Notes under the pieces: generated by a model
What the model saw: only the letters and a program-made list of their open reading frames with translations
Told to the model about the DNA's origin: nothing
Database searches by the model: none
Part shown: one piece after another, positions 1-8,297 of the stretch
Layout of the letters: every line of letters begins with the position of its first letter
How positions within the stretch are numbered: the stretch's first letter is position 1
Source: Naasia sp.
GTDB lineage: Bacteria > Actinomycetota > Actinomycetes > Actinomycetales > Microbacteriaceae
Assembly (NCBI RefSeq): GCF_025465545.1
Contig: NZ_JAODMK010000017.1
Coordinates: 1-64,000 of the forward strand
DNA: 64,000 nucleotides
Direction of reading: 5' to 3'
Made by a program: the position numbers and the translations under genes

Positions 1-1179
1 TTTTTCGAGCCGGGGCTCTCCGACATCCTCGCGTCCGCAATGGCGTCCGGCCGGCTCTCCTTCTCGACAGACATCAGCGACGCCAAGGGCGCGCAGGTGC
101 ACTTCGTCGCCGTCGGCACGCCACAGAAGCGCGGCGAAGGTGCGGCTGATCTCACCTACGTCAACGCGGCTATTGAGGCGCTCCTACCGCACCTCGGCGA
201 GGGGAACCTCGTCGTGGGCAAGTCGACGGTACCCGTCGGCACCGCCGCCCGTCTCGCCGAGCGCGTCACCGAATCCGGTAGTGCCGCACTGCTCGCCTGG
301 AACCCCGAGTTCCTGCGTGAGGGGTTCGCAGTGAAGGACACCATCAGCCCCGACCGCCTCGTCTACGGCGTTCCCGCCGGCGCGGATGGCGAAAAGGCGA
401 AGCAGCTCCTCGACGAGGTGTACGCCACCGCGCTGTCGAAGGACACCCCGCTCGTCGTCACCGACTATGCGACTGCAGAACTCGTCAAGGTCGCGGCCAA
501 CGCCTTCCTGGCCACCAAGATCTCCTTCATCAACGCGATGGCGGAGATCGCCGAAGTCGCCGGGGGAGACGTCACGGCCCTCGCGGACGCCATCGGCTAC
601 GACGCCCGCATCGGCCGCCGTTTCCTCAACGCCGGCATCGGCTTCGGCGGCGGCTGCCTGCCGAAGGACATCCGCGCCTTCAGCGCCCGCGCCGAGGAGC
701 TCGGCCGTGGTGAATCGGTCCGATTCCTGCTCGAGATCGACGCGATCAACATGCGACGACGCGAGCGCGCCATCGACATGGTCATCGAGTCGCTCGGCGG
801 CCAGGTCTACAAGAAGAAGGTGGCAGTCCTCGGGCTCGCCTTCAAGCCGGACTCGGACGACGTGCGTGACTCTCCTGCTCTCGATGTCGCCGTGCGACTG
901 AACGGTCTCGGCGCTCACGTCATCGCCACCGACCCGCAGGCCATCCCCAACTCCATCCGCCTGCACCCGCAGCTCGGCTTCGCCACCGACACCCTCGACG
1001 CCCTGCACGGCGCCGACGTCGTTGTGCTGGTGACCGAATGGAAGGAGTACCGGGACCTGGACCCCGTGGAGGTCGGCAAGCTCGTGCGGGACAAGGTGAT
1101 CATCGACGGCCGGAACGTGCTCGACCCGGTCAAGTGGCGCGAGGCCGGCTGGACCTACCGGGGCATGGGCCGACCGTAG
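1..1179 (+). CDS. ugd: UDP-glucose 6-dehydrogenase, 5'-truncated by the window edge
   Basis: Oxidises UDP-glucose to UDP-glucuronate with two NAD+, a cytosolic step supplying uronic acid for surface polysaccharide. The frame is open from base 1 and its first residues include the EPGL motif that normally lies about 50 residues in, so the first start codon and the GxGxxG Rossmann loop are outside the window. The ATG at base 40 is internal. Visible hallmarks are the catalytic-cysteine motif FGGGCLPKD (cysteine codon near base 656) and the C-terminal UDP-binding domain opening with KKVAVLGLAFKPDSDD near base 812. The visible 392 residues fit a family of about 430-450. The enzyme fits the other sugar-nucleotide genes in the window (manA, galE). 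Family assignment is secure; the exact polysaccharide is unknown. Confidence 0.95.
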   Translation, partial: FFEPGLSDILASAMASGRLSFSTDISDAKGAQVHFVAVGTPQKRGEGAADLTYVNAAIEALLPHLGEGNLVVGKSTVPVGTAARLAERVTESGSAALLAWNPEFLREGFAVKDTISPDRLVYGVPAGADGEKAKQLLDEVYATALSKDTPLVVTDYATAELVKVAANAFLATKISFINAMAEIAEVAGGDVTALADAIGYDARIGRRFLNAGIGFGGGCLPKDIRAFSARAEELGRGESVRFLLEIDAINMRRRERAIDMVIESLGGQVYKKKVAVLGLAFKPDSDDVRDSPALDVAVRLNGLGAHVIATDPQAIPNSIRLHPQLGFATDTLDALHGADVVVLVTEWKEYRDLDPVEVGKLVRDKVIIDGRNVLDPVKWREAGWTYRGMGRP

Positions 1180-1325
1180 GGGGCCCTGCACTGGCCGGGC
1201 GCCGCTCACGAAAGTTGCTCGGCGGGCGGAGATTCGTCGATTTGCTCCTCGATACACGGCTTGATTGCGCCCGATGTTCGCTTTCGCGCGTGACACGCGG
1301 CGGTTAACGCGCTGGAAACATCCGC

Positions 1326-1342
1326 GCCCCCCTAAGGGGGGC
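1326..1342. promoter_or_regulatory. Perfect 7-bp hairpin/operator-like palindrome
   Basis: Two 7-bp arms (gcccccc and ggggggc) flank a TAA loop. It lies just upstream of a possible -10 box (tacagt near 1352), where a -35 would be expected for the gene at 1440. It could be an operator or a transcript hairpin. No T-run follows, so a terminator for the upstream dehydrogenase gene is less likely. Confidence 0.3.
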
Positions 1343-1439
1343 CAGGTCTGGCTACAGTGATGGACACCCCCCCTGCACTCGACCGACGGCGTTTGGGTCC
1401 CCCATCCAGTTCCACGCAGTCCGGACAAGGACCTTTGCC

Positions 1440-1748
1440 ATGCCCCGATCGCTCACTGCTGTCTGCCTCGCTGTCTTCGTGCTCATCGGCTCCCCTGCCA
1501 TCGCCACGGTCGTGACTCTGTCGGCCGTGCATGCCGGGGCTCCGGTCACCGCCTCTGCGGCAGCGTCGACTCCCGCCGACGCGATGTCACCGGCGGTGTC
1601 GGTGTGGGGAGCGACCGGACTGATGGGCCTCGGGGCCATGGTCGCCTTCGGGGCCACCGTCACCCGGCGCGGCAACCGTGCTCCTGACGCAGGCACGCCC
1701 GTTGTCGCCGAGACGGCACGTGAGGTCGCCACCCCGCGCTACGCCTGA
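1440..1748 (+). CDS. Small secreted/membrane protein of unknown function
   Basis: I do not recognise this 102-residue protein. Residues about 4-32 form a hydrophobic signal or anchor segment, an Ala/Ser/Thr/Pro-rich linker follows, and a second hydrophobic segment lies around residues 52-70 before an RRGNR basic stop-transfer stretch and a polar tail. This suggests a two-pass or signal-plus-anchor envelope protein. An AAGG lies 9 nt before the ATG. It stands alone between the UDP-glucose dehydrogenase gene and an SGNH-type membrane protein, both surface-related, which is weak context only. Codon use is GC3-rich like its neighbours. Confidence 0.6.
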   Translation: MPRSLTAVCLAVFVLIGSPAIATVVTLSAVHAGAPVTASAAASTPADAMSPAVSVWGATGLMGLGAMVAFGATVTRRGNRAPDAGTPVVAETAREVATPRYA

Positions 1749-1813
1749 CGGGACGGAGGCGCCCTTCGCTGGCGTCCTGCGGTTCGCTCCCCACTGTGGC
1801 CGCGCGTGAGCCC

Positions 1814-1819
1814 TAGGGT
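1814..1819 (+). promoter_or_regulatory. Candidate -10 box, leaderless start of the SGNH-like gene
   Basis: TAGGGT lies exactly 6 nt before the GTG at 1826 and no Shine-Dalgarno is present. Transcription would start at or next to the GTG. A -35 element is not obvious. Confidence 0.45.
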
Positions 1820-1825
1820 GGCGCC

Positions 1826-2659
1826 GTGCCACCCCGCGAACTCTGGCTGAACGCACGATCCCGGTGGGCTGCGTTGCCCGAGAAGTCCTGGGGCAGCCGC
1901 GGCTGGTGGGCGGTCGAGCATTCGGGTGCGCCCCGCTGGTTCCTCGGTGCCGTGGTGGTGTTCATCGTCGCAGTTCTCGCCCTCGTGGGTTTCCGCTGGA
2001 ACTCGGTCCAGTCGGCCGCCGCTGCTCCGCGGACCGCGGTGTCGTCTGCGGGTTCGACCGGACCGACGGTGGTGCTCATCGGGGACTCGTACACGACGGG
2101 CACGCGCGTGGATTCCGGCAACGGGCACCGATGGCCGCAGCTGCTCGATCTCGCCGAGCCGATCCACGAGGTGGTTCTCGCCCGCTACGGCTCGGGCTAC
2201 GTGCACGCGGGGCCGACCGGCAAGCCCTTCTCGGCCGACGCGAGCCGGGTGCCGAGAGACGCGGCCGTGGTGCTCGTGTTCGGCAGTCGGAACGATGTGG
2301 AGGACGCCGAAGATGTCCGCGACGCCGCCCTCGCGTTCTACGCGGAGCTGCATGCTCGTGCCCCGCAGGCGCAGCTCGTGGCGGTCGCGCCCCCCTGGGT
2401 CGACGACGACGTGCCCGACTACCTGTGGGATGACCGCGACGCGCTGAAGGACGCGGCCGAGGAGGGGGGCGTCACCTTCGTCGACGCCCTTGCCGACGAG
2501 TGGATCCGCGACAGTGACGGACTGATCGGCGAGGGCAGCATCCACCCCAACGATGCGGGCCACGCCTATCTTGCCGCGAAGCTCACTCCAGTCATCCAGG
2601 ATGCGCTCGATCGCGCCGCCGCTGCGTCCATCCCCGAGGTGGCCACCGCCCGCTATTGA
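1826..2659 (+). CDS. Membrane-anchored SGNH/GDSL hydrolase-like protein
   Basis: The 277-residue protein has an N-terminal cytoplasmic stretch, one transmembrane segment at about residues 39-59, then an extracytoplasmic SGNH-fold domain. Block I is VLIGDSYTTGT with the nucleophile serine and block III is GSRND. The C-terminal block reads GSIHPNDAGH: the histidine is present but the aspartate of the usual DxxH is replaced by glycine. Related enzymes remove or add acyl groups on cell-wall glycans or lipids; the substrate here is unknown. GTG is the chosen start because a -10-like box sits 6 nt upstream. A paralogue with an intact DGLH lies at 9441-10109. Activity may be reduced or use a Ser-His dyad. 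Confidence 0.75.
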   Translation: MPPRELWLNARSRWAALPEKSWGSRGWWAVEHSGAPRWFLGAVVVFIVAVLALVGFRWNSVQSAAAAPRTAVSSAGSTGPTVVLIGDSYTTGTRVDSGNGHRWPQLLDLAEPIHEVVLARYGSGYVHAGPTGKPFSADASRVPRDAAVVLVFGSRNDVEDAEDVRDAALAFYAELHARAPQAQLVAVAPPWVDDDVPDYLWDDRDALKDAAEEGGVTFVDALADEWIRDSDGLIGEGSIHPNDAGHAYLAAKLTPVIQDALDRAAAASIPEVATARY

Positions 2660-2730
2660 GCCGCGCGAATCGTCGCTGAGAGGGCCCATCGGCCAGAATC
2701 GAGGGGAGCCGCCCACGACGAAAGGATCAG

Positions 2731-3543
2731 ATGAGCGAGCAGAGCGCAGCCGGAACGGACGAGTGGTCCGGCGACTGGGTGCCGAGCCTCGTCGCGTTCG
2801 ACCTGGACGAGACCCTCGCCGCTTCGAAGGCGCCCCTCGATCCGCGGATGGGGCAGCTGCTGCTGCAACTTCTCGCCGTGGCGCCGGTGTGCATCATCTC
2901 GGGGGGGCAGATCGGGCAGTTCCGCGCGCAGGTCCTCGAACGGCTGCCGCAGGGGAGCCCGGAACTGCTCGGCCGGCTGCACCTGATGCCCACCTGCGGC
3001 ACCCAGTACTACCGGTACGCACACGGCGGCTGGCAGCAGGTCTACGCCGAGAACCTCGAGCCCGAGCAGATCGCGGCGGCGTTCGCGTCGCTCGAGCGCC
3101 GGGCCAAGGAGCTCGGCCTGTGGGAGGAGCGGACGTGGGGCCCGATCCTGGAGGATCGCGGCTCGCAGGTCACCTTCTCCGCCCTGGGGCAGGAGGCGCC
3201 GCTCGATGAGAAGCGTGCCTGGGACCCCTCAGGGGAGAAGAAGAACGCTCTGCGCGCTGCCGTTGCGCAGGACTTGCCGGAGCTGGAGGTGCGGGGTGGC
3301 GGCTCCACCTCGATCGACATCACCCGCCGGGGGATCGACAAGGCGTACGGAATGCGTCAGCTGCGGGAGGTGACCGGCATCGCCATCGCGGACATGCTCT
3401 TCGTCGGCGACCGGCTCGACCCCGACGGCAACGACTTCCCGGTCAAGGCCACCGGGGTGCGCACCCACGCCGTGGAGGGATGGCAGGACACCGCGGGACT
3501 CATCGAGCGGATCGTGGCCGCTGCCGGCTCCTCGGGCCGGTAG
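2731..3543 (+). CDS. HAD-IIB family phosphatase/phosphomannomutase-like hydrolase
   Basis: A 270-residue cytosolic haloacid dehalogenase-superfamily protein. Motif I is AFDLDET (Asp24 nucleophile, Asp26 acid/base), motif II is the ISGG segment near residue 55, and the C-terminal motif IV region reads GDRLDPDGND. The DLDETLAASKAPLDPRM opening and the HLMPTCGT segment recall the HAD-type phosphomannomutase/sucrose-phosphatase group, so a sugar-phosphate substrate is likely but not proven. A GAAAGGA ribosome site precedes the ATG at good spacing. The gene ends at a strong bidirectional terminator. It stands near other surface-sugar genes. Confidence 0.8.
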   Translation: MSEQSAAGTDEWSGDWVPSLVAFDLDETLAASKAPLDPRMGQLLLQLLAVAPVCIISGGQIGQFRAQVLERLPQGSPELLGRLHLMPTCGTQYYRYAHGGWQQVYAENLEPEQIAAAFASLERRAKELGLWEERTWGPILEDRGSQVTFSALGQEAPLDEKRAWDPSGEKKNALRAAVAQDLPELEVRGGGSTSIDITRRGIDKAYGMRQLREVTGIAIADMLFVGDRLDPDGNDFPVKATGVRTHAVEGWQDTAGLIERIVAAAGSSGR

Positions 3544-3548
3544 CGCAG

Positions 3549-3583
3549 GCGAACGGGCCGGCAGCAGCTGCCAGCCCGTTCGC
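3549..3583. terminator. Bidirectional hairpin terminator between convergent genes
   Basis: Arms of 17 nt, gcgaacgggccggcagc and gctgccagcccgttcgc, pair with a single mismatch around a short loop. It sits 6 nt after the HAD gene stop and 18 nt from the stop of the convergent beta-helix gene, so it can serve both strands. Confidence 0.7.
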
Positions 3584-3600
3584 CGTGCGTCTCGCTGGTG

Positions 3601-4515
3601 CTACTGCTGGCGGGCGATGACCTTGATGCCCGCGCCGGAGGTGAAGGCGTTGCCGGTCAGGGCGAGCTTGGTCGTCGTCGGCGAGATGACCGCACAGTTC
3701 TTGAACTGCATGGTGTTGCCGAACACGTTGTGCTTGATCACCAGGCCGGAGATCGGCCCGCGCGGCTTCTGAGCCACGTTGATGGTGCAGCCGCCGTTGT
3801 CGAACCGATTGTTCGAGATGGTCAGCTTGCTCACCTTGCTGATGCCCTGGGTGATCTGAATAGCAGCGTTGTGTGAGCCGCTCATCTTGTTGCCGCTGAG
3901 CGTGATGTTGCTGCCGCCCTGGATCTGCACGTTGTCATCGTGAGTGGCGCCGCCGTGCTGCCCCGGGTCACGGGCGAAGTGCAGGTTGCCGTACAGGTGG
4001 GAGTTCGTCACCTTCACGTTGCTGCCGGTGATGCGCACCTGGTCGATCACCCGGTGGATGGAGACGCGAAGCAGCTCGAAGTTGTAGCCCATCACACCGT
4101 TGACGGAGAAGTTGGACTTGGACGCGACGATCTCGGTGTCAATGACGCGGAGGCCCGGGTAGCCCCACACGGCCATGATGAGGCCGTTGCTGCTGCCGCT
4201 GTCGGCACCGCGGATGATCGTGTTCTTGATGGTCACGTTCGCGGCGCGGACGAGGATCCGGCCGTGGAGGTCGAGCCCGCTGATGACGGTGCCCGCCTTC
4301 CTCACAACGATGTCGCCGTGAACCACCCTGTGGTGGACCTTCGCGGCTTGGGGGGCGACGCCCGCGGTAGAGGCGGTGATGGTGGCGGAGGAGATGGGGG
4401 CCGCAGAGGCGGCGGTCGCCGGGGCGGCGATGAGGGCGGCGGCTCCGAGAACCGCGGATAGGGCCACAGCAAGTGAGCGGCGGGGGCGGACAGAGGCGGG
4501 TGAGTTGTGTCTCAT
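3601..4515 (-). CDS. Secreted right-handed parallel beta-helix protein
   Basis: A 304-residue exported protein. A Sec signal peptide (about residues 1-39) has an RPRR basic region, a hydrophobic core and AxA-type cleavage sites. The rest is made of beta-helix rungs rich in Val/Ile/Asn (for example VTIKNTIIRG, ITLSGNKMSG, LTISNNRFDN), as in pectate-lyase-like and polysaccharide-modifying proteins. It has two cysteines in the C-terminal half (GGCTIN, KNCAV) that could pair outside the cell. I cannot identify lyase catalytic residues, so it may bind or cleave a polysaccharide. It is convergent with the HAD gene and followed on the same strand by nothing obvious. Confidence 0.75.
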   Translation of the reverse strand: MRHNSPASVRPRRSLAVALSAVLGAAALIAAPATAASAAPISSATITASTAGVAPQAAKVHHRVVHGDIVVRKAGTVISGLDLHGRILVRAANVTIKNTIIRGADSGSSNGLIMAVWGYPGLRVIDTEIVASKSNFSVNGVMGYNFELLRVSIHRVIDQVRITGSNVKVTNSHLYGNLHFARDPGQHGGATHDDNVQIQGGSNITLSGNKMSGSHNAAIQITQGISKVSKLTISNNRFDNGGCTINVAQKPRGPISGLVIKHNVFGNTMQFKNCAVISPTTTKLALTGNAFTSGAGIKVIARQQ

Positions 4516-4665
4516 AGGTGTCTGTTGTCGCTGGTCGGGGGACGACGAGGAGTCACCTTACGTGACGTTTTGGTAACGACCACCACCGATTCGGGTCACC
4601 TTCTAGGTATGGGTGAAACCTCGACGGGGGCGCCCGGGCGGGGGCGTCGACTCAGGAGGCGCGGT

Positions 4666-5883
4666 TCACGCTCTGCGCGACCTGCGGAAGGTTCCCCTGG
4701 CTGCGCGAATGTTTCCTGTGGTATCACTTCTCGCCAAAGTGACGAGTCCATAACCGCGGAAGTGAGGAATTTTTTTTCCTGCCGACACGCGCCCCAAAAG
4801 GCGACCGAGGAGGGTGCGGCGCCGCTCACGCTGCAGGGGCTGGATGGCGGCGACCCCCTCGAGGGCGATGGGGGACGCCGTGATCACGCCCTCCGCGATG
4901 GCCGCCTCGACGAGCGCGAGCCCCCGTCGGGTGCGCGCGATGACAACGGAGGATCCTTCCGCGTCCTCGAAGATCGGGTATCCCGCTTCGTCGGCGCGCC
5001 AGTAGTCGCCCACGCTCACGTCGCCATCGGCGCCCGTGCCGTCCGGGCAGATCTTGCAGCGCCACTGGAGGTCGCGGCCGAGGTGCTTGCCCCAGGAGTC
5101 GTCATAGCTGGTGCGCCCCACGGTGCCGTCGGATCCGACCACGGTGAATTCCCCGGGCCAGCCGTTGCCGCGGTAGCGCAGGCTGATCGCGTCGTCCGCC
5201 TCGACGCCGAGCGAGGCGGAAAGCTTGTCGGTTGCGCGCTGGCTCGGAGTGCCCGCGCAGAAGAAGGTCAGTCGGATCGGGGCCAGTTCCGCGGGGATGC
5301 CGAGCGCCTCGTTGAGCTGGCGCGCCGCCGACACCTCGCACGGCTTGCCGACCAGTGCGTCGCCGCGGGCCTGGGCCGAGTAGCGGCTGACGGTGCCCAC
5401 CGGCGCGTACCGGGAACCGGACGAGGCGAGCGCTTCCGCACGGGTGGTGATGCGCACCGGCACGGTGCGGGAGGGGTGCGTGTCGTCCGATGCGGCGCCG
5501 GTCACCCCCGGAGCGCGCCCGCTTTCGACGAGCCAGGTGGTGAGTGCGGTGAGGACCCCGGCGCTGCTGCCCGCATTCCGCACCTGGGGGTCGGTGGCCC
5601 AGGCCTCCCAGGCTTCGACGTAGGGGCCGAAGGTGCGGGAGTCGCGGGGCCGAGGGTCAGCCGGTGCCACCAGGCGGCTACCTGGGCAGACTCGATTGAA
5701 GAGGCGTGCCTCTGCCCGATCCTCCTGCGGGGGGGTGGGAGTGGCGGCGACGGTAGGACGGAGGAAGCCCTCGCCGCTCAGCGAGACCGAGATGCGATCG
5801 GAGAGCAGGGCGCAGCCGCCACAGCCGGAGCAGTTGTCGTTGCGGACAACGGTGCCGACGGCGCGCTCGAGGCGGCTGGTCAT
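4666..5883 (-). CDS. Coenzyme F420 hydrogenase/dehydrogenase beta-subunit (FrhB) family protein
   Basis: A 405-residue protein. The N-terminus carries a ferredoxin-like cluster motif CSGCGGC (residues 18-24), a later CPGS cysteine, and the C-terminal FrhB half has the CKICPDGTGADGDVSVGDYW segment typical of the family. Members bind FAD and Fe-S and reduce F420 or a related flavin partner; many bacterial ones sit in exopolysaccharide loci beside pyruvyltransferases, where the role is unclear. No hydrogenase subunits lie nearby. An F420-type LLM oxidoreductase gene is 1.3 kb away but on the other strand. The last 40 codons are relatively AT-rich and include an A8 run (T run at 4770-4777 on the plus strand). 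Cytosolic; substrate unknown. Confidence 0.8.
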   Translation of the reverse strand: MTSRLERAVGTVVRNDNCSGCGGCALLSDRISVSLSGEGFLRPTVAATPTPPQEDRAEARLFNRVCPGSRLVAPADPRPRDSRTFGPYVEAWEAWATDPQVRNAGSSAGVLTALTTWLVESGRAPGVTGAASDDTHPSRTVPVRITTRAEALASSGSRYAPVGTVSRYSAQARGDALVGKPCEVSAARQLNEALGIPAELAPIRLTFFCAGTPSQRATDKLSASLGVEADDAISLRYRGNGWPGEFTVVGSDGTVGRTSYDDSWGKHLGRDLQWRCKICPDGTGADGDVSVGDYWRADEAGYPIFEDAEGSSVVIARTRRGLALVEAAIAEGVITASPIALEGVAAIQPLQRERRRTLLGRLLGRVSAGKKIPHFRGYGLVTLARSDTTGNIRAARGTFRRSRRA

Positions 5884-6069
5884 GGCGGATCCACTCCTCC
5901 GGCAGGCGACGGGTTCCGCGCGTGCCGTGCCCTGGGACGCCGCGCCACCTTCTCGATCACGCTAGCGGGCGAACGGCGACTCCACGCGTCCCCGTTAGGG
6001 CGACAGGTGAAGGAGGGCCGGTCTCGGCACGGAACGCGGACGAAACACCGGATCTGGGAGCATGGGGCG

Positions 6070-6630
6070 GTGAGCGGTCGGCAGCGGAGTTCTCGAGGGG
6101 TCTCTCTGGCCGGACGTTTCCGCGTGTCCGTCGCGGCCCTCCTGCTGGCCGCCTACGCCGGGGTCGTCCTGCTCATCACGCTGAGCCCCATCCCCGTGGA
6201 CCGCCCCTACTCGGCTGCCCTCCTTCGCCTCATCCAGGAGCTGCACGAGCGGGGCCTCCCCGCCTGGATCGGCTACGGCGAAATCGAGTTCGGCGCCAAC
6301 GTGCTGCTCTTCCTCCCGGTCGGCTTCCTTCTGGCCCTGCTGCTGCCCCGGCGGGCCTGGGGGGCTGTCGTGCTGCTGGCCCCGATCTTCTCGGCGCTGA
6401 TCGAGAGCGCGCAGGCCCTCTTCCTGACGGAGCGATTCCCGAGCCTCCTCGACGTGCTGGCGAACGGCTTCGGCGGCATTCTCGGCGCGATCTTGTCGAT
6501 GCTCGTCCGCCTGCTCGTCCGGGAGCGCGACGCGCTGCTCCTCGCGGACGTGAACAGCGGAGCACGCCCGGCGCAGAGGAGCAACGCGCAGACTCCTCCC
6601 GCCCCGCCCCGATCGCGCACCTCTCTATAG
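6070..6630 (+). CDS. VanZ-like family integral membrane protein
   Basis: A 186-residue protein with four predicted membrane segments. The family hallmarks are FGANVLLFLPVGFLL, an IESAQ segment and the DVLANGFGG motif in the last helices. VanZ of enterococci confers low-level teicoplanin resistance, but most actinobacterial members have no known function. The GTG at 6070 is chosen because the frame upstream to 4507 is a fortuitous extension antisense to the FrhB-like gene. The tail after residue 150 is charged and proline-rich, so cytoplasmic. It is transcribed away from the FrhB-like gene across a 186-bp intergenic region with no other gene. Confidence 0.8.
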   Translation: MSGRQRSSRGVSLAGRFRVSVAALLLAAYAGVVLLITLSPIPVDRPYSAALLRLIQELHERGLPAWIGYGEIEFGANVLLFLPVGFLLALLLPRRAWGAVVLLAPIFSALIESAQALFLTERFPSLLDVLANGFGGILGAILSMLVRLLVRERDALLLADVNSGARPAQRSNAQTPPAPPRSRTSL

Positions 6631-6758
6631 CAGCGTCGCTCTGGAGGAGCGTCACAGGGGTGCTCAAAGGCGCCGCGCTCCCCGCGCCGGTCGCCGCAGT
6701 CCCGTCGCAGGCGGAGTGTCGCCGGCCCGCGGTTCCGCAGCGGCACTAGACAAGAGCC

Positions 6759-6914
6759 GTGCCCCTTCTCAACGTGCTGGCCCTCATCGCCGCGATCCTC
6801 ATCATCTGGCTGGGGGTCGCCACCGTGATCGCGGTGCTCGTCGGCCGCGCGTTCTCGCACCGCAATCCTCGGCGCCCCCGTCCGAGCCGGCGCGAGTTCA
6901 CCCGCGCCGCCTGA
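6759..6914 (+). CDS. Tiny single-pass membrane protein
   Basis: A 51-residue open frame starting at GTG. Residues about 4-30 are continuously hydrophobic and the tail is strongly basic (HRNPRRPRPSRR), giving an N-out/C-in single-span topology. The length, hydrophobic-then-basic pattern and consistent GC3 codon use support a real gene, but I do not recognise a family. It is followed 100 bp later by another tiny membrane gene. Confidence 0.5.
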   Translation: MPLLNVLALIAAILIIWLGVATVIAVLVGRAFSHRNPRRPRPSRREFTRAA

Positions 6915-7014
6915 CCGAACCGGTCGAGTGACTCGCCGCGGGGCCTCGCAGGGACACTCGCCGGCGCTCCCTAGGCTCGCCCCACACGCGAAGCAACGGT
7001 CTGATTGGGGAATC

Positions 7015-7113
7015 ATGGTCTTCGGAGTACTCGCTTCTGTCGCCATCCTGTTCGCCGGCATGTCCGTGGTGGGGCAGGCCGCCCGCCCGCGCAGGGGTGC
7101 AGGCACCCGCTAG
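7015..7113 (+). CDS. Tiny single-pass membrane protein
   Basis: A 32-residue frame (MVFGVLASVAIL then a basic ARPRRGAGTR tail) preceded by TTGGGGAATC before the ATG, a plausible ribosome site. A TAGGCT -10-like box lies about 37 nt upstream of the ATG. A longer in-frame start at 6928 lacks a ribosome site and gives a non-hydrophobic extension, so I prefer the short form. Function unknown. Confidence 0.4.
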   Translation: MVFGVLASVAILFAGMSVVGQAARPRRGAGTR

Positions 7114-7175
7114 CGCTCCACCTCGCGACGGGCGCGAGTTCGACGCAACCCCTGAGCCGCGGAGATCGTCGGATT

Positions 7176-7181
7176 TAGGCT
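7176..7181 (+). promoter_or_regulatory. Candidate -10 box, leaderless start of the LLM oxidoreductase gene
   Basis: TAGGCT lies exactly 6 nt before the ATG at 7188 with no Shine-Dalgarno, predicting a leaderless transcript. Confidence 0.5.
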
Positions 7182-7187
7182 CGAGGC

Positions 7188-8180
7188 ATGCGCTTCGGAA
7201 TCTTCGTCCCTCAAGGCTGGCGTCACGACCTGGTCGGCATCGAGCCCGCCCAGCACTGGGAGACGATGCGCTCCCTCGCCCAGGCGGCAGACGCCGGGCC
7301 TTGGGAGTCGATCTGGGTCTATGACCACTTCCACACGGTGCCGGTCCCGAGCGAGCAGGCGACCCACGAGGCGTGGACTTTGATGGCCGCCTTCGCCGCC
7401 ACCACCACCCGCGTCCGCCTCGGCCAGATGTGCACGTGCATGAGCTATCGCAACCCCGCGTACCTGGCCAAGGTGGCGACGACGGTGGACATCGTCTCCG
7501 GCGGGCGAGCGGAGATGGGCATCGGCGGCGGCTGGTACGAGCATGAGTGGCGCGCGTACGGCTACGGCTTTCCCGGGATCGGGGAGCGGCTCGCGCGCCT
7601 GGACGAGGGGGTGCAGATCATGAAGCAGGCCTGGACCACCGGCACCGCCACTCTGCAGGGCGAGCACTACCAGGTGGACAACGCCCGGTTCTCCCCGCTC
7701 CCACTCCAGAAGGGCGGCATCCCCATCTGGGTCGCCGGCGGCGGGGAGAAGGTCACTCTGCGGATCGCCGCCAAGTACGCCGACTACACCAACTACGGGG
7801 GCAGCCCCGATGAGTTCACCCGGAAGAGTGAGCTTCTCCGGCAGCACACCCGTGAGGTGGGCACCGACTTCGAGCACATCGTGCGCAGCGCCAACTACAA
7901 CGTGGTGATCGCGGACACCGAGAAGGAGGTCTCGGAGCGGCTCGACGCAATCGAGGCCCGGGTGACGCCGTACCTGGGCGAGGAAGGCGCCACGAAGTTC
8001 CTGGCCGAATACCGCTCCGGGAAGGCGCTGGGAGTGGGCACGCCCGAGCAGATCGCCGAGCGGCTGGCCGGCATGCGGGATCTCGGGATGGCCTACGCGA
8101 TCACGTACTTCCCGGAGGCCGCATATGACCGATCCGGCATCGAGCTGTTCGAGCGCGAGGTCGTTCCCGCCCTCCAGTAG
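7188..8180 (+). CDS. LLM-class F420-dependent oxidoreductase
   Basis: A 330-residue luciferase-like (TIM-barrel) oxidoreductase. The start MRFGIFVPQGW, the VYDHFHTVP segment and the GIGGGWYEHEW motif with the following GYGFPG are characteristic of F420-dependent family members (formerly TIGR03560 type). Such enzymes transfer hydride between reduced F420 and a small organic substrate that sequence does not reveal. The ATG follows a -10-like box by 6 nt. The gene appears monocistronic. F420 biosynthesis genes are not in the window. Confidence 0.85.
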   Translation: MRFGIFVPQGWRHDLVGIEPAQHWETMRSLAQAADAGPWESIWVYDHFHTVPVPSEQATHEAWTLMAAFAATTTRVRLGQMCTCMSYRNPAYLAKVATTVDIVSGGRAEMGIGGGWYEHEWRAYGYGFPGIGERLARLDEGVQIMKQAWTTGTATLQGEHYQVDNARFSPLPLQKGGIPIWVAGGGEKVTLRIAAKYADYTNYGGSPDEFTRKSELLRQHTREVGTDFEHIVRSANYNVVIADTEKEVSERLDAIEARVTPYLGEEGATKFLAEYRSGKALGVGTPEQIAERLAGMRDLGMAYAITYFPEAAYDRSGIELFEREVVPALQ

Positions 8181-8211
8181 ACGGGGGGAGGCGGCCGAGC
8201 GGGAACTGCGC

Positions 8212-8217
8212 TATAAT
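8212..8217 (+). promoter_or_regulatory. Candidate promoter (perfect TATAAT -10)
   Basis: A perfect TATAAT, conspicuous in about 70% GC DNA, lies 80 nt before the small membrane gene at 8298. The -35 position is G-rich and not recognisable. Confidence 0.4.
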
Positions 8218-8297
8218 CCGCTTCAACCCAGTGCAACCCCTCCTCACTTTCCGGTGGCCCGTTACGGTCGAGGGACGCCCACCGAAAGAGGACAGCG

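Noticed and set aside
4507-6066. Long plus-strand open frame running into the VanZ-like gene
   Set aside because: It is antisense to the well-supported FrhB-like gene, with low-complexity translation. Only the part from GTG 6070 has family features.
4666-8180. FrhB-like protein and LLM oxidoreductase as one F420 system
   Set aside because: They are on opposite strands, separated by VanZ-like and tiny membrane genes; FrhB-like proteins also occur in surface-glycan loci, so co-function is not supported.
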